Shown here in pieces: positions 47,285 through 57,088 of a stretch of 64,000 nt of DNA (the first letter of the stretch is position 1; each line of letters starts with the position of its first letter). The stretch comes from Zygnema circumcarinatum. Taxonomy: Eukaryota; Streptophyta; Zygnematophyceae; Zygnematales; Zygnemataceae. The stretch spans positions 43,996 through 107,995 of the forward strand of contig CM074812.1 of NCBI GenBank assembly GCA_037447605.1. The letters run 5' to 3'. The position numbers were made by a program, and so were the translations under genes. The notes below the pieces were generated by a model. It was not told where the DNA came from. It saw only the letters and a list, made by a program, of their open reading frames with translations, and did no database searches.

Positions 47285-49822
47285 ATGGACGCCGACCTGA
47301 AAGCGCTGACAGAAGCGACAGCTGGCGCGGTTGGAGGCCTGCTGAGCACAACACTCCTGTACCCGCTCGACACGTGTAAGACCAAGTACCAGGCGGAGGC
47401 CAAGGTGGGGCAGAGCCGCAAGTACAGGTGAGCAGAGGAGGGAAGTTGGCGAAGGAGAGTCGGAGGGAGAGGGGAGGAGAGGAGTGTGGGGAAGAAAGAA
47501 GGAAAGTTGAGAGGGAGGGAGAGGGAGGGGAGGGGAGGGGGGAGAAGGTGAAGGGGACGGGGGGGGGGCGGAGGTGGTGGGGTGGTGGGGTGGTGGGGAG
47601 GGGCGTTCAAGGGAAAAAGCGACGACAGGGAGTGAGCAGGGGAGCAGCAGGGAAGGAAATGAGAATGAGGAAATCGGACAAAGTTAGAGGGGATCAATTA
47701 CTGAATGAGGAGAAAAAAGCCAATAGCGAATGTGGAAAGCTTCGTCTGGGCCATTTAAAACGCTGGCGTATACATGTGCAGGTCGTTTCATTTGTGGCAG
47801 GTGCTTCGCTTGTCGAGTATAACGTGACGCTTTATTTGCCGCAATTAACAGGCTTGCGTTCTTGATAACGCTTTGCAGATCCATGTTAGATGTGCTTCGT
47901 GAAGCCATCGCTGAGAGACAGTTGATATCTCTTTATCAAGGCCTGCACACAAAGAATTTCCAATCAGTGCTGGCAGGCTTTGTATATTTTTACAGTTATA
48001 GCTATGTAAAGACGAAGTACCTGGCTTTTACCAAAGTGAAGCAGATGGGCACAGGGGCCAACCTCGTTGTGGCTGCTCTTGCCGGAGCGTGCACTGCCAT
48101 CGTCACTCAAGTAAGGCGTCTACTGGGGAGTGAGAACACTGCTTTCATGTTGTGGAGGGGGCGGAGAGGAATAGTTAGGAGGGAATCAAGGCTGAGGTTT
48201 AGGAAGGATGGAAAAGTGAGGAGAGAAGGTGTTGTCTGGAGTAGGAGTGAGGAAAGAGGAAAGATGGAAGAGGGCCCAAGAGGGGTTGAGCAGCAGCGGG
48301 AGGAGAGGAGTGAGGAAGGGCAGGAAGAGAGTGAAAGGAGCGGAATGAGATGGAGGGGGAAAGGGAGAAGGAAGAGGGAAAACTCTGAGCAGCCTATGCG
48401 CGGCTAGCTGAGGACCAAAAAGTGCACGTGAGATCAGTGTTCTTGCCGCTTGTGGCTTCCAGTGAACCTCTGTATACATCATTGTACTCGCCCCAGATAA
48501 AGTTAACTGCGGCATTACCATTTACACTTTGAAGGTATTTGTCCCTAATTGCCAGAACGTGTGGCACATCGGCCCCTGACTGTTCATTGGACGCCGCTTG
48601 CATGCGCAGCCTTTGGACACCATCTCTGCGCGAATGCAGACCAGCCAGGCGGGCCGCTCCGGAGGCCTTCTGGCGCTGCTGAAGGAGCGCGGCTTCGCGC
48701 AGGCATTCGACGGCTTGGGGGCGTCGCTTCTGCTCACCTCCAACCCGGCCATCCAGGTACCTTCCAAAAGGCTACTAACTCGAACGATGGTGAATTGAGT
48801 AGCTGTGGGAAAAGCTGAAACTGGATAGGTATTGGCACTGCCAACTTCTTTTCTTGTGGTGATTCCTAATGTATGTCTGTAAATTAGTTTGATCTTGAGG
48901 GTGAATGCCTCAATTGTTTTGGTACTACTAGTGGTAGGAGTGGCGGGACTTGAATTTCAGAGTTGTAAGCAGGTCTTGCCTCCGCAGAACGATAGAATGA
49001 ACTGCTCCTCATCAACTGTCGGTTGTTTCCTCCTGTTACCTTTCCTGCAGTACACTGTATTTGAACAATTGAGAGAGCGCATAATTGCGCGGAAGCAGAA
49101 GCGGGGGCGTGATGCAGCACTGGCAGGCGGCCCCGTTGTCCTATCAGCTTTCTCTGCGTTTCTTTTGGGAGCACTGTCGAAAACTGTGGCGACTGTTGTG
49201 ACATACCCACTCATAAGGTGGGATTAGAGTTGTTTATTGTAATCTGAAGGGTTTTCCATTCCCGTGTTATCTTGTCAGGTTGGCCACGGAAAAGGAAGAG
49301 TGGAGAGTTGACTCGTCCCTTAAGCTAGGGGAAGGGCGCATTGTGCAGGTGCAAAGTGCTAATGCAGAGAGCAGATACGGAGGAGGAAAAGGAGCGACGT
49401 TCTGCAGGAGATTGCACTGCTGGCGCACCGAAAAACATGCTGCAGGTGCGTCAAGTTTGTGTTTACTTCCTCACTACACCAAAGACACCACGGCGGGAAT
49501 GAAATGGAGGATAGGACTCATGTTTCGAGAGGATGGGATGGGGGGGGCGCAGGCCTTCCGCATCATATGGCACAGCGAGGGGGTGGGCGGCTTCTACAAA
49601 GGCATGCAGGGGCAGATCCTGAAGACTGTGCTGGCAGCAGCGCTGATGCTGATGATCAAGGAGAAGGTGGGCGAGGGCACGAGGAGCGGCATCCTTGCGC
49701 TGCAAAAGGCGTTCGCGCAATCGCAGAGGCCGAAGCCGCCGCTCCCTCAGCCCACGAACCTTCCTTCCTTGCCGCCGCTGTCCCCTTCCTCCGCGGCTCC
49801 CCTCACAATCGCCGCTCTGTAA
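47285..49822 (+). CDS. Peroxisomal adenine nucleotide carrier-like protein (mitochondrial carrier family)
   Basis: Six exons: 47285-47427, 47879-48110, 48610-48756, 49051-49217, 49349-49445, 49553-49822. The phases give 351 residues plus stop. The three tandem carrier repeats are visible by their signature starts: [22 protein letters not shown] and YPLIRCKVLMQ. Matches to plant PNC proteins include [35 protein letters not shown] and [23 protein letters not shown] carriers exchange ATP, ADP and AMP across the peroxisomal membrane, which supplies ATP for fatty-acid activation. The third signature lacks the usual acidic residue, which is also true of known PNCs. A Pro/Ser-rich tail of about 35 residues after the last helix is unusual. 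The alternative 5' extension of the fifth exon was rejected because it breaks the CKVLMQ match. Confidence 0.92.
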
Positions 49823-51468
49823 ATTGCGGGAAGTAACTCTATAGGCCCAAGGGCCCTTCCTCCATCCTCCATCCTCCATGCTCCATCCCCATCCTTGTGC
49901 CATTCATTCAAATTGCTAGAGCGGCTCCGCCCATCCAAGAACCGCTGCGTGTTTCAGCAGAGTTAGGCTGAGCGCATGCCACTGCCGGCAGTGCTGCAGC
50001 GGGGAGAGAAAGTCACAGACGCAGGCCTTGTGTGGAGTTGGATTTGATTTGGAGGTTGATGCAGTGCAGTGAGGTGTGTGCGGCGTAGTTGTGTTCACTC
50101 GAATTGTTGACGGATGTGGGCTAGTCAGTGTGACGACGACAGCTGCCGTTAAACTACGAAGTGTTTGCAATTCGAGTGTGCAGTTGAGGCAGCCCCAGGA
50201 TAGGACCTGCCCTTCTTCTGCAATTCAATTCTACCAAATGGGAAGAACAGGTTCCCTCGTAAGCTCAGGTGTTGCAGCAATACAATCAGATTGTTACAGC
50301 ACTCTTACCGCACAGCCATGGCCGTACACTCACCCGCACACCGCCAGCAGCACGTGCAGCACCCGCAATGCAGCAAGCCCAACTTTCGAACAGCGGCGTA
50401 CCTTGAGGAGCTGCGTCCTCCCTCCCATCCTGCCCATGTCCCCCCCCCCCTCTGCCCGCGCTTTGCCGCCATGGACAGCAGCGAGCAGCAGCGGAAGGAG
50501 AAGGGGGAATGTTTTCCTCGTGCGCGTACCGCTGCGATGTGCCGTTAACACGTCCCGCTCCGTTCATTGGCCTCTGGGGGGTGCGCGGACCGCGAGGCGC
50601 ATCTCGAGGAGGGCGCCCCCCGGACGACCGTACGGGTCTCGCAAAACGACACGAGGGCCCGCCCGGACGAGCAGCCCCCGGACATGTCGGACGGGCGGAC
50701 GGGCGGCAGACGGTTCCAATAGAGGCCTGCGATTGGCGGGAGCTCCTGCCAGCTGTTGGCATGCCATTGGCTGCCACTGGAGGGCCCGCGATCCCCACTA
50801 TCCGAGGGAAGATGCGTGTCCACGTGGCGCGTTTTTAAATTATCCACGTCGCCTGATATTTTCCACCGTAACTCAAAATTCGCTGACGCGTTAGCGAATT
50901 TCGCGTTACTAATTTTTGATGAGCCGAGATTTTAAACATGTAGCGGCATTGTTTAACGGTGAACTGAACACTGAACAGTGAACCTCGTGATGCCGAACTG
51001 AACTGCATAACGGAACAGCGCGTGGACGTGAGGCGAAGGCGCCCTCGAGCGGGTGTGTGAACTATTCGACTGTGAGAGCACGCCTCAAGAGGTGGAGGGA
51101 AGGAATGGACCAGCGAGAACTGAGAAAACTTGAGATAAGGTAAGAACCCACAAGGTGAGAAAGGTGGAAGAAGCGAGCTCACGCTGAAGCAGACGCAACC
51201 AGTGACCAGTTTCACTCAGTTTTACAAAAGAAGGTTGAGGCATACTCATGAGAAGCCCATGCTCCATGCTGCACTCACACTGGCCAAACGTGTGCCTCTT
51301 TGGGCCGCATCCCTCTATTAAATAATTGAAATTACAACTGGTCTCTCATACTCAAGGCCAGCAGAAGAGTCCATGGTGGGCTCCCCAACTCTTCCAAAAT
51401 CCAATTACAAAAGCCCCAAAATTGGTGTTTCCTCTTCCGTCTTTATTGCATCGCCTTTCTGGCAATGC
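49823..51468. other. Intergenic region between convergent carrier and fasciclin genes
   Basis: About 1.6 kb. It contains a GC-rich block (50400-50840) with a CACGTG at 50821-50826, a GTAC box near 50626 and a CCGGACG/CGGACGGGCGG-rich stretch at about 50660-50720. The block looks like a promoter or CpG-island-type sequence, although both flanking genes end here, so an unrecognised transcript is possible. Open frames on both strands at 50076-50894 are GC-rich and carry no recognisable domain. Confidence 0.4.
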
Positions 51469-52458
51469 TTATACAATAGCTCCTAGAATGACGAGGCAGG
51501 CGGCAAAACCCGCCAAAGGGGAGTACATCACCCGCTTGGAGCTGACCGACTTAGAGGGAGGGGGCGAGGGAGCTGTGAGTGACGCATAGTTTGGAAGAGA
51601 CGCGTTCAAGTCAAGGTTCGGGGGAATGAGGACGGCGGAGATCCCATGCACCGCCGTGGCATCGTCCGCGAGAATGTCCGCAGCCACGACAGTCGCATTG
51701 TTTGCTGAAATGGTTCCATTCAATACCGTGATGTTCACAGTGCTGCCCTCAATGCTGCTGAACGGAGCGCTGGACGACGACGGGAGCGCGAGCTGCTCCG
51801 TTGAAATGAAAGCCGCTTCGATCGTGTCCTTGTCGACATACGCTGAGAGGATGTGGTACGCCAGGACCTGGTACACAACTGCCGGATTGCCCAAGAGCGC
51901 GGCGGTGGCAGCAGGGAGTGCAAGGAACGCCTGCATGAAGCCCAAAAAACCTTCGCGTTAGGGTTTGCAGGGCCCAGAATCGAGGAAATTAGGTCAACCG
52001 ACGATTGAGCAAGAGTGAGAAAAAATCTACAGAGCCTCAATCATGTGAAATCGAATGAAGAAAACTGAAGAGACTGCAGTTTCAGTTTTTACTTGCGCCA
52101 TAGGCTAGAAAATCACACAGGCCTTGACATATTGAGGATTTGAGAAGAAGATGGAGGAAGCAGAAACAAAGCGGAAGCTGAATGTACTTACTGCATCCGT
52201 GGGGGCCAAAACTGTTTTATTCTTTCCGTCAGTGAGATTTAACGCTGTGGCGTACGTGGCATTGTTAAGAAACGACAGCAGCGTGCTGTAATTTCCCGCC
52301 ATGGTGAGGTTATCAAGCACCCGGTCCGCCTCCACGGCGCCGTGCATCGCACCGTGGGCGGAGTGGTCCTCACCCATGTGGCCATGTGCGGGAGCGAGGG
52401 ATAAGGCGAGAAATACCAGCAGGAAGGAGGCGAGCAGCACTCGAGAGGTGTCGGCCAT
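51469..52458 (-). CDS. Single-domain fasciclin-like (FAS1) secreted or GPI-anchored protein
   Basis: Two exons on the minus strand: 52192-52458 and 51469-51930, GT-AG intron, phase 0, 242 residues. A signal peptide occupies residues 1-26 (ending LSLAPAHG). One FAS1 domain follows. It includes NKTVLAPTDAAF (H1-type motif, split by the intron after Ala) and VYQVLAYHILSAYV (the YH motif). It has several N-glycosylation sequons (NLT, NYS, NAT, NIT, NGT). The C-terminus has a Pro/Ser-rich stretch and a hydrophobic tail (SPLAGFAACLVILGAIV) with no cytosolic part, as expected for a GPI anchor. FAS1 proteins mediate adhesion at the cell surface or in the wall. A partner is not predictable. The promoter side carries an exceptional GTAC cluster. 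Confidence 0.9.
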
Positions 52459-52745
52459 GGCTGCCGGGGGGAGGTTACGGCAGTCAGACAGGCGGCCGGA
52501 GGGAGGGAGGGAGGGAGGTAGCCGCGCGATGGGCGGATGGGCAGCGGCGCAGCTCTAAGAGCGGCGGGCGACCGTACGGTACGAGCGCCTGGCTGTACAC
52601 GCCATTCGTACGGCGAATGTACGTCATGTACGATCCACGATCGTCGGCGCAGTACACCGTACGGACGTGCGCGAACCTTCGCCGGTTGGAGCAGGGATGG
52701 GACCCGCCGGCGGGTGGAAGTACGGAAGGGGCTTGCGCGCTACTT
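52459..52745. promoter_or_regulatory. Promoter of the fasciclin gene with an eight-fold GTAC cluster
   Basis: Eight GTAC cores fall in 89 bases (52574-52662), including two CCGTACGG palindromes at 52572-52579 and 52657-52664. One GTAC per 256 bases is expected at random. A GGGAGGGAGG run at about 52498-52517 reads as CCCTCC on the coding strand just before the start codon. GTAC is the core recognised by SBP-domain factors, including the algal copper regulator CRR1. Confidence 0.65.
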
Positions 52746-52977
52746 GGGGTTTAAAAAAGGGTTGTGCTAAATTCACACCTTTTTTGTCTACACACTGACC
52801 TTTTTTCGCCGAGCAAATTCTATTTTAGAAAAAAAAAGGGCTAAAATCGAAAAATGTTTTTTTCACACCTTTTTTGTCTATAGACTCTATACACACTCCT
52901 TTTTCCGTCGGGCAGATTTTAGTTCAGAAAAAAAAGGTTTTGAAACCCTGAAAACGCGTCTGCCTTACTCTCCATTC
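52746..52977 (+). repeat. Left inverted arm of the foldback-like element
   Basis: Two head-to-tail modules start at TTCACACC near 52772 and 52863. Each runs through a T-rich box, a CCTTTTT(T)CG/CCGTCGG box and an A-rich box of the TTTTAG..AAAAAAAAGG type. The second module ends AAACCCTGAAAACGC. Confidence 0.85.
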
Positions 52978-53119
52978 CCTGCAAGGAGATAGCGCAACGC
53001 GGGTTAGGTCGCTACGCGGCAGGAGGTGATCGAAGATGAACAGCCATGAACAGAAAGGAGTGGTCCTCACCGTTAAGAATATAGCAAGGAAATCCATTCA
53101 TTCAATTCATTCATTCTGT

Positions 53120-53157
53120 CAATTGTGAAACGCATGCATGAATGTGTTTCACAATTG
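53120..53157. repeat. Perfect 12 bp inverted repeat (hairpin) inside the element
   Basis: CAATTGTGAAAC at 53120-53131 and its exact reverse complement at 53146-53157 are separated by 14 bases. The hairpin lies near the left end of the element's interior, next to an ATTC-rich stretch. Confidence 0.8.
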
Positions 53158-53943
53158 TTTGCATGTGTTTGGCCTCTCATTGTCATCTGAACTAATGTGG
53201 AGTGGAGTGTGGCTGTCCTCCCTGTGCAGGTGAACAAGTGATACTCGCGTTACAAGGAGAAATGGAGGAGGAAAAAGAAAGGGAGTTCAAAGGAAAAGGG
53301 TGTCCATGTCACGGCTGCTGTTCAAAAATAAGGCACCATGTACACGCGTAGGCCTTATGCACGGCTTCAACGGAGGGAGCCATGGCCATGCACGAGAAAT
53401 TTACGGCAAGGAATGTCTATAGAGAGGGCTCGCAGCTCGTTTCAATTTAGTGTAGAATTCATCTCTTTGTCTTAATGGAGAGAGAAGGAGGGCGAGCGAG
53501 GAAGTCTAATTCTTTTTCAAGTCAAGAAGCAAACAGGAGAAGTTGAGAGCGACAAGGGCAATTGTTTTGTTTTGTAAGGAGCAGAACCTTTTTGTGTGGA
53601 ATATCAATCGAATTATGAGTGATTTGAATGAAGAAACGTGTCTAGAGGCCTTTGGATCAAAGCCACCCTGAGCTCGCCTGTTTCATGTCGGAAGAGTTTG
53701 CAGGCATGTCATGTGTACCCACCATTCAAACAACGAAAACATGCTAAAATTTGTGCTTTCTCCTTTTCTTTTTCACCGAAAATCGATGACCTAGCATTGT
53801 CTATGTTCTTCAAGGCCGATCTCGCATTGCATCAAAGAGACGAAGAGGCTCAAAGAGGTCTGCAAAGGTAACTAACATCCCTCATTGTCGCAATGTCTCA
53901 TGATTGTCCGAATGGCTCTGGCAATGCTTTGTGGAAATAAAAT

Positions 53944-54144
53944 GCGTTTTTAGGGTTTCTAAACCTTTTTTTTCAAAAAATAAAATCTGCCCGACGGAAA
54001 AAGAAGTGTGAATAGACGAAAAAGGTGTGAAAAAAATATTTTTCGTTTTTAACCCTTTTTTTTCTAAAATAGAATTTGCCCAGGGAAAAAAGGTTTGTTT
54101 GTAGACAAAAAAGGTGTGAATTTAGCACTAACCTTTTCAACCCC
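53944..54144 (-). repeat. Right inverted arm of the foldback-like element
   Basis: Reverse complement of the left arm with small indels. It starts GCGTTTTTAGGGTTTC and ends GAATTTAGCACTAACC then TTTTCAACCCC, again with two modules. Confidence 0.85.
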
Positions 54145-54598
54145 GTAAATATGGTATGTACGGACGTATACGTACGCATCCCTGTCAACATGACGTCACA
54201 ACATGGCCATGGGCATGGACATGGATGTCTGAATTTCTCCAATCACCGTATGTATCCATTCTCATTGCCACGTCAGCCTTTGGCACAGCCGCCAAAGGCA
54301 ACGGTGGTTAGTCGACTAGTCCACAGCTGCACTGGCTTTGCTTGGTCAAAGGACAATGTTGACGTGGCCAAAGCATTCTCCACCCACAAGTCACAGCCGC
54401 TTACTAAAACGAACGCGGAGTCTCTGACTGACTAACGGCTGCTGACTGGTTAGTTACACGCAGCCAAGGCCCAAGCCGCGACTTTAGCCGCGCTGCTAGT
54501 TCCGTGGAACTGAACGGCAACTGCCGCATATATGTACACGGCGCGCGGCTCGCCACATGGAACGCCGCATGCGCCCCCTCGCCCGGCCCGGCCCGCCC

Positions 54599-57088
54599 TC
54601 AGGTCGGCCTCCCTCGCCCTCGCCCTCGCCCTCGGCCCTTTCCTCCGCTCGATTTCAATTTGGGCGATTTGAAGTGCTCCGCCGGCTCGAGCAGCGGCAC
54701 GCTACTGTTGTTGTCGGCAGTGATCTTCGGTTTGGACTTTTTAACGGGCCAGCTGTCCCGCCCGTTGGGGGGTTCCACGACCCGGAAAATATTCACAAGC
54801 AGGAGCGGATCGGGACTCTTTTTTTTGCTCAGCAACTGCACCACCTCCCCCTCGACCCCAAAAACAACGAGAAATAAGTGAAAAAAGCGAAAAGAAAAAA
54901 CAAGGGAAGGGAGCGGGGGGAGACCAGTGAGTGAGTGGCGGTTTCCCGAAAGCGAGAAAACGTCTCCCTCCCTCCATGGCCGACTCTGAATCCTAACCCT
55001 AATTCCTGCACCCCGAACCCTAACCCTAATCCGACCTGGAAGACGCAGACGTCGTGCTCCTCGAGGCCGTGCGCACGTGCGAAGGCCTGCCAGCCCCCGC
55101 TGACGCCCCCGCGGCCCCCGCCCTTCCAGGCGGCCGCCCACTCCGCCCCCCCCGCGTCGCGCAGCCGGATTGGCCCGTCCTCGCCCGGGAGGTACTCCCG
55201 CCAGAACCGGGCCGGCACGCCGCCCTGCCACCACCCGCCGCAGGGTTGGGCCGGGATCAAGGTCTGCTTTGGGTATAGAGGTCACGGGTTCGAGTCAGGA
55301 CAGTGAGGCCTTGCTTGCTTGCACCAATCACACAGACTGGGGCTCCATGCTTCGTGAGCGCTGTTTTGCATGAATCGGTTTGTTTTTGTGCATGATGCTC
55401 ATGTCACGTGCGTGCTGAGTTACCAATATTCACAACCTCTCCAGCTTGCAATGAACTGCAGCATAGAAGAAGGGGAACGCGAGAGGGGGAGGCAGGGAAG
55501 CAAACACAAGGGGTGCTGCGTTAGAAACTCACAAACCAAAATCCGCGGTACACGTGGGATGGGAGAAGCCTCTTCATGAACGCGGGCAGCCTGCCCTTCT
55601 CTCTCCTCAGGAAGTCAGCTGCCTCCCCCCACGCCCTCTCCTTCTCCTCCTCACTCACGGGCCGCCGCTGCGAGACCCACTCCGTTGTCTGATAGACCTT
55701 CCCCGGAAGGGAAGGGCGCCCCTCCAAGCTTCTCCGGCTCAGAGCGATCACTGCCTCCGGGTCCCTCCAGACTTCACCATTGCCCCGCGAAGTCGGTTCT
55801 TTCCGCATTCGATAAACCGATTTTCTCACCGTTTTCGCCGCACTAACTTCGTTCGTCCTCTTCCTCTTCAGTTCGCTTGATTTCTTCACCACAAGCTCCT
55901 GCTGGTTGCTTACATTTTGGCGGTTTTTGGTCCTCGGTCTTAAGTTTGGTGCCTGTGAAAGTAGATAGACGAGTACAAAAGCCCCCTAGTAGTAAAGCCC
56001 TGTACTCCTACGTATATAACGATTTCCAGCCACATCTCAAGCTGAAAACTGCAACGGATACCCACATCTGAAGCAAATGGCAATGATCCTATGCTTGAAA
56101 CATGGACACACCGATTCATGGAAGGTAGAAACCAATTTCATGACTAGCACATACCTCAAAAACGACCATTGAAAGTTCGGTATTTGCGGGCATTTCCGCA
56201 AGCTGTTCGAGTTTGGGTGTTTTCAAGTTTCCAACTTGATGCAACGACTCTCCGTGATGACCAAAAGGAACGATCTCTCCAAGCGGCGCCATTTTGGGTA
56301 TTTTCAGAGCTCCAGCTTGGTACGATTGTTCCATTTGATACCCCAAAGAGCAGTTCTCCTCAAGCGGCTCCATCTTTGGTATTTTCAGAGCTGTAACTCG
56401 GTGCAATGTCTCCACAGGATAAGCCAAGAAGGATACTATCAACAGTGTGCGTGTATGCGTGCGCGTGAATGAGACACAGAGAGAGAGAGAGAGAGAAGGA
56501 GGACATCAAAGATAGGGGGGAGAAACTTATTCATGCTTTTATCACATTGAAGTCAACAAACACCTGAGACCTTTTGATCCTTTAATGTCAGTCCTGAACC
56601 ACCCTCCTTCCTCCTCACCTTCCCTTCTCGAACTTGTTGCTTGTCTCCTTTCGCGCTCGTCTTCTCCCTTCGTCGCTCTGTCTCCCGCGGCAAGCTGTGA
56701 AGCTGACGCGGCTCTAATGGTGCTCACAGAGAATGTTTGGGGTGCTACAAGCGTGAATAGGAGCACATCTCCCACCTGATAAGCTGAAGACTTAGCAAAA
56801 CCTTCCCAGCCAACTGTAAAATATGCTCGAGCTGGAAGTTTGTCTCGGAGAATCCATTGTACAACATGCTTTACCCCATAAGCAGACTCAAATGTGACTT
56901 GACCGGATGTTGAATTGTCGAAATGCTTCTCAACAAAGCCTCCAGGCCATTCCTGCATGCCATTAAGTACGCAGGAAAACATTTGAATCGCTCTAAATCT
57001 GACAATGTTCTGCCCAGTGACGACGCTATGCTCTCTGAACTTATCCAAACGAGGGTGCCTTAGGGGTTTTCTGTCGTATATTTTCATA
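54599..57088 (-). CDS. Two-B3-domain DNA-binding protein (At5g58280/At3g19184-like); 5' end uncertain
   Basis: Exons on the minus strand, joined in phase: 56728-56998 (possibly extending to about 57088), 56155-56409, 55533-55952, 55036-55224, 54599-54850. The first holds a B3 domain (MFSCVLNGMQEWPGGFVEKH, then VGWEGFAKSSAYQVGDVLLF). The second encodes a linker of three 27-residue repeats (ALKIPKM...). The last three build a second B3 domain: LPAFMKRLLPSHVYRGFWF, GVPARFWREYLP, SGGWQAFARAHGLEEHDVCVF, LLLVNIFRVVEPP. The SHV..FW..(G/V)P..F..(E/D)(Y/H)LP pattern is that of a plant B3 subfamily of transcription factors. A Gly-Arg repeat ends the protein. B3 proteins bind DNA in the nucleus. The exon with B3-1 starts in phase 2 if the acceptor at 56999-57001 is used, so an upstream exon is then required. 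Intron 4 carries telomere-like repeats. Confidence 0.82.
54992..55030. repeat. Degenerate telomere-like CCCTAA repeats inside a B3-gene intron
   Basis: Two pairs of CCTAA/CCCTAA units, separated by a short C-rich spacer, sit next to the splice donor of the last intron. The first pair contains the 17-mer CCTAACCCTAATTCCTG, also found at 921-937 beside the p24 promoter repeat. Confidence 0.8.
55253..55300 (+). other. tRNA-like 3' half with a B-box (possible SINE or tRNA relic)
   Basis: GGTTCGAGTC at 55287-55296 matches the RNA polymerase III B-box. The preceding TATAGAGGTCAC looks like the end of an anticodon stem plus variable loop. The T-stem does not pair and no acceptor stem is found, so this is not an intact tRNA. 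It lies in an intron of the B3 gene. Confidence 0.3.

Larger units (their letters stand above)
52746..54144. mobile_element. Foldback-like non-autonomous element with about 200 bp inverted arms
   Basis: The left arm (52746-about 52977) and right arm (about 53944-54144) are inverted copies of each other with high identity by eye. Both have outer ends of the GGGGTTnAAAA type and share GTGCTAAATTCACACC, CAAATTCTATTTTAGAA and CCGTCGGGCAGATTTTA-like blocks. Each arm consists of two related modules of about 90 bases, both starting TTCACACCTTTTTTGTCTA. The interior (about 970 bases) has no transposase; the only frame is 77 codons. Arms made of tandem modules are typical of foldback elements, and long inverted arms also occur in Mutator-like elements. 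No clear target duplication is seen at the proposed ends. It lies between the fasciclin promoter and the B3 gene. Confidence 0.8.

Noticed and set aside
49280-49552. Read-through of two introns in the carrier gene as one long frame
   Set aside because: The frame is open by chance. The spliced version gives YPLIRCKVLMQ and matches the carrier family.
54852-55285. Continuous 228-codon minus-strand frame as a single exon
   Set aside because: Only its last part (54599-54850) is coding. The first part is the wrong frame for the B3 domain, which is read in the neighbouring frame at 55036-55224.
55253-55300. Intact tRNA gene
   Set aside because: The T-stem does not pair and no acceptor stem or anticodon arm can be drawn.
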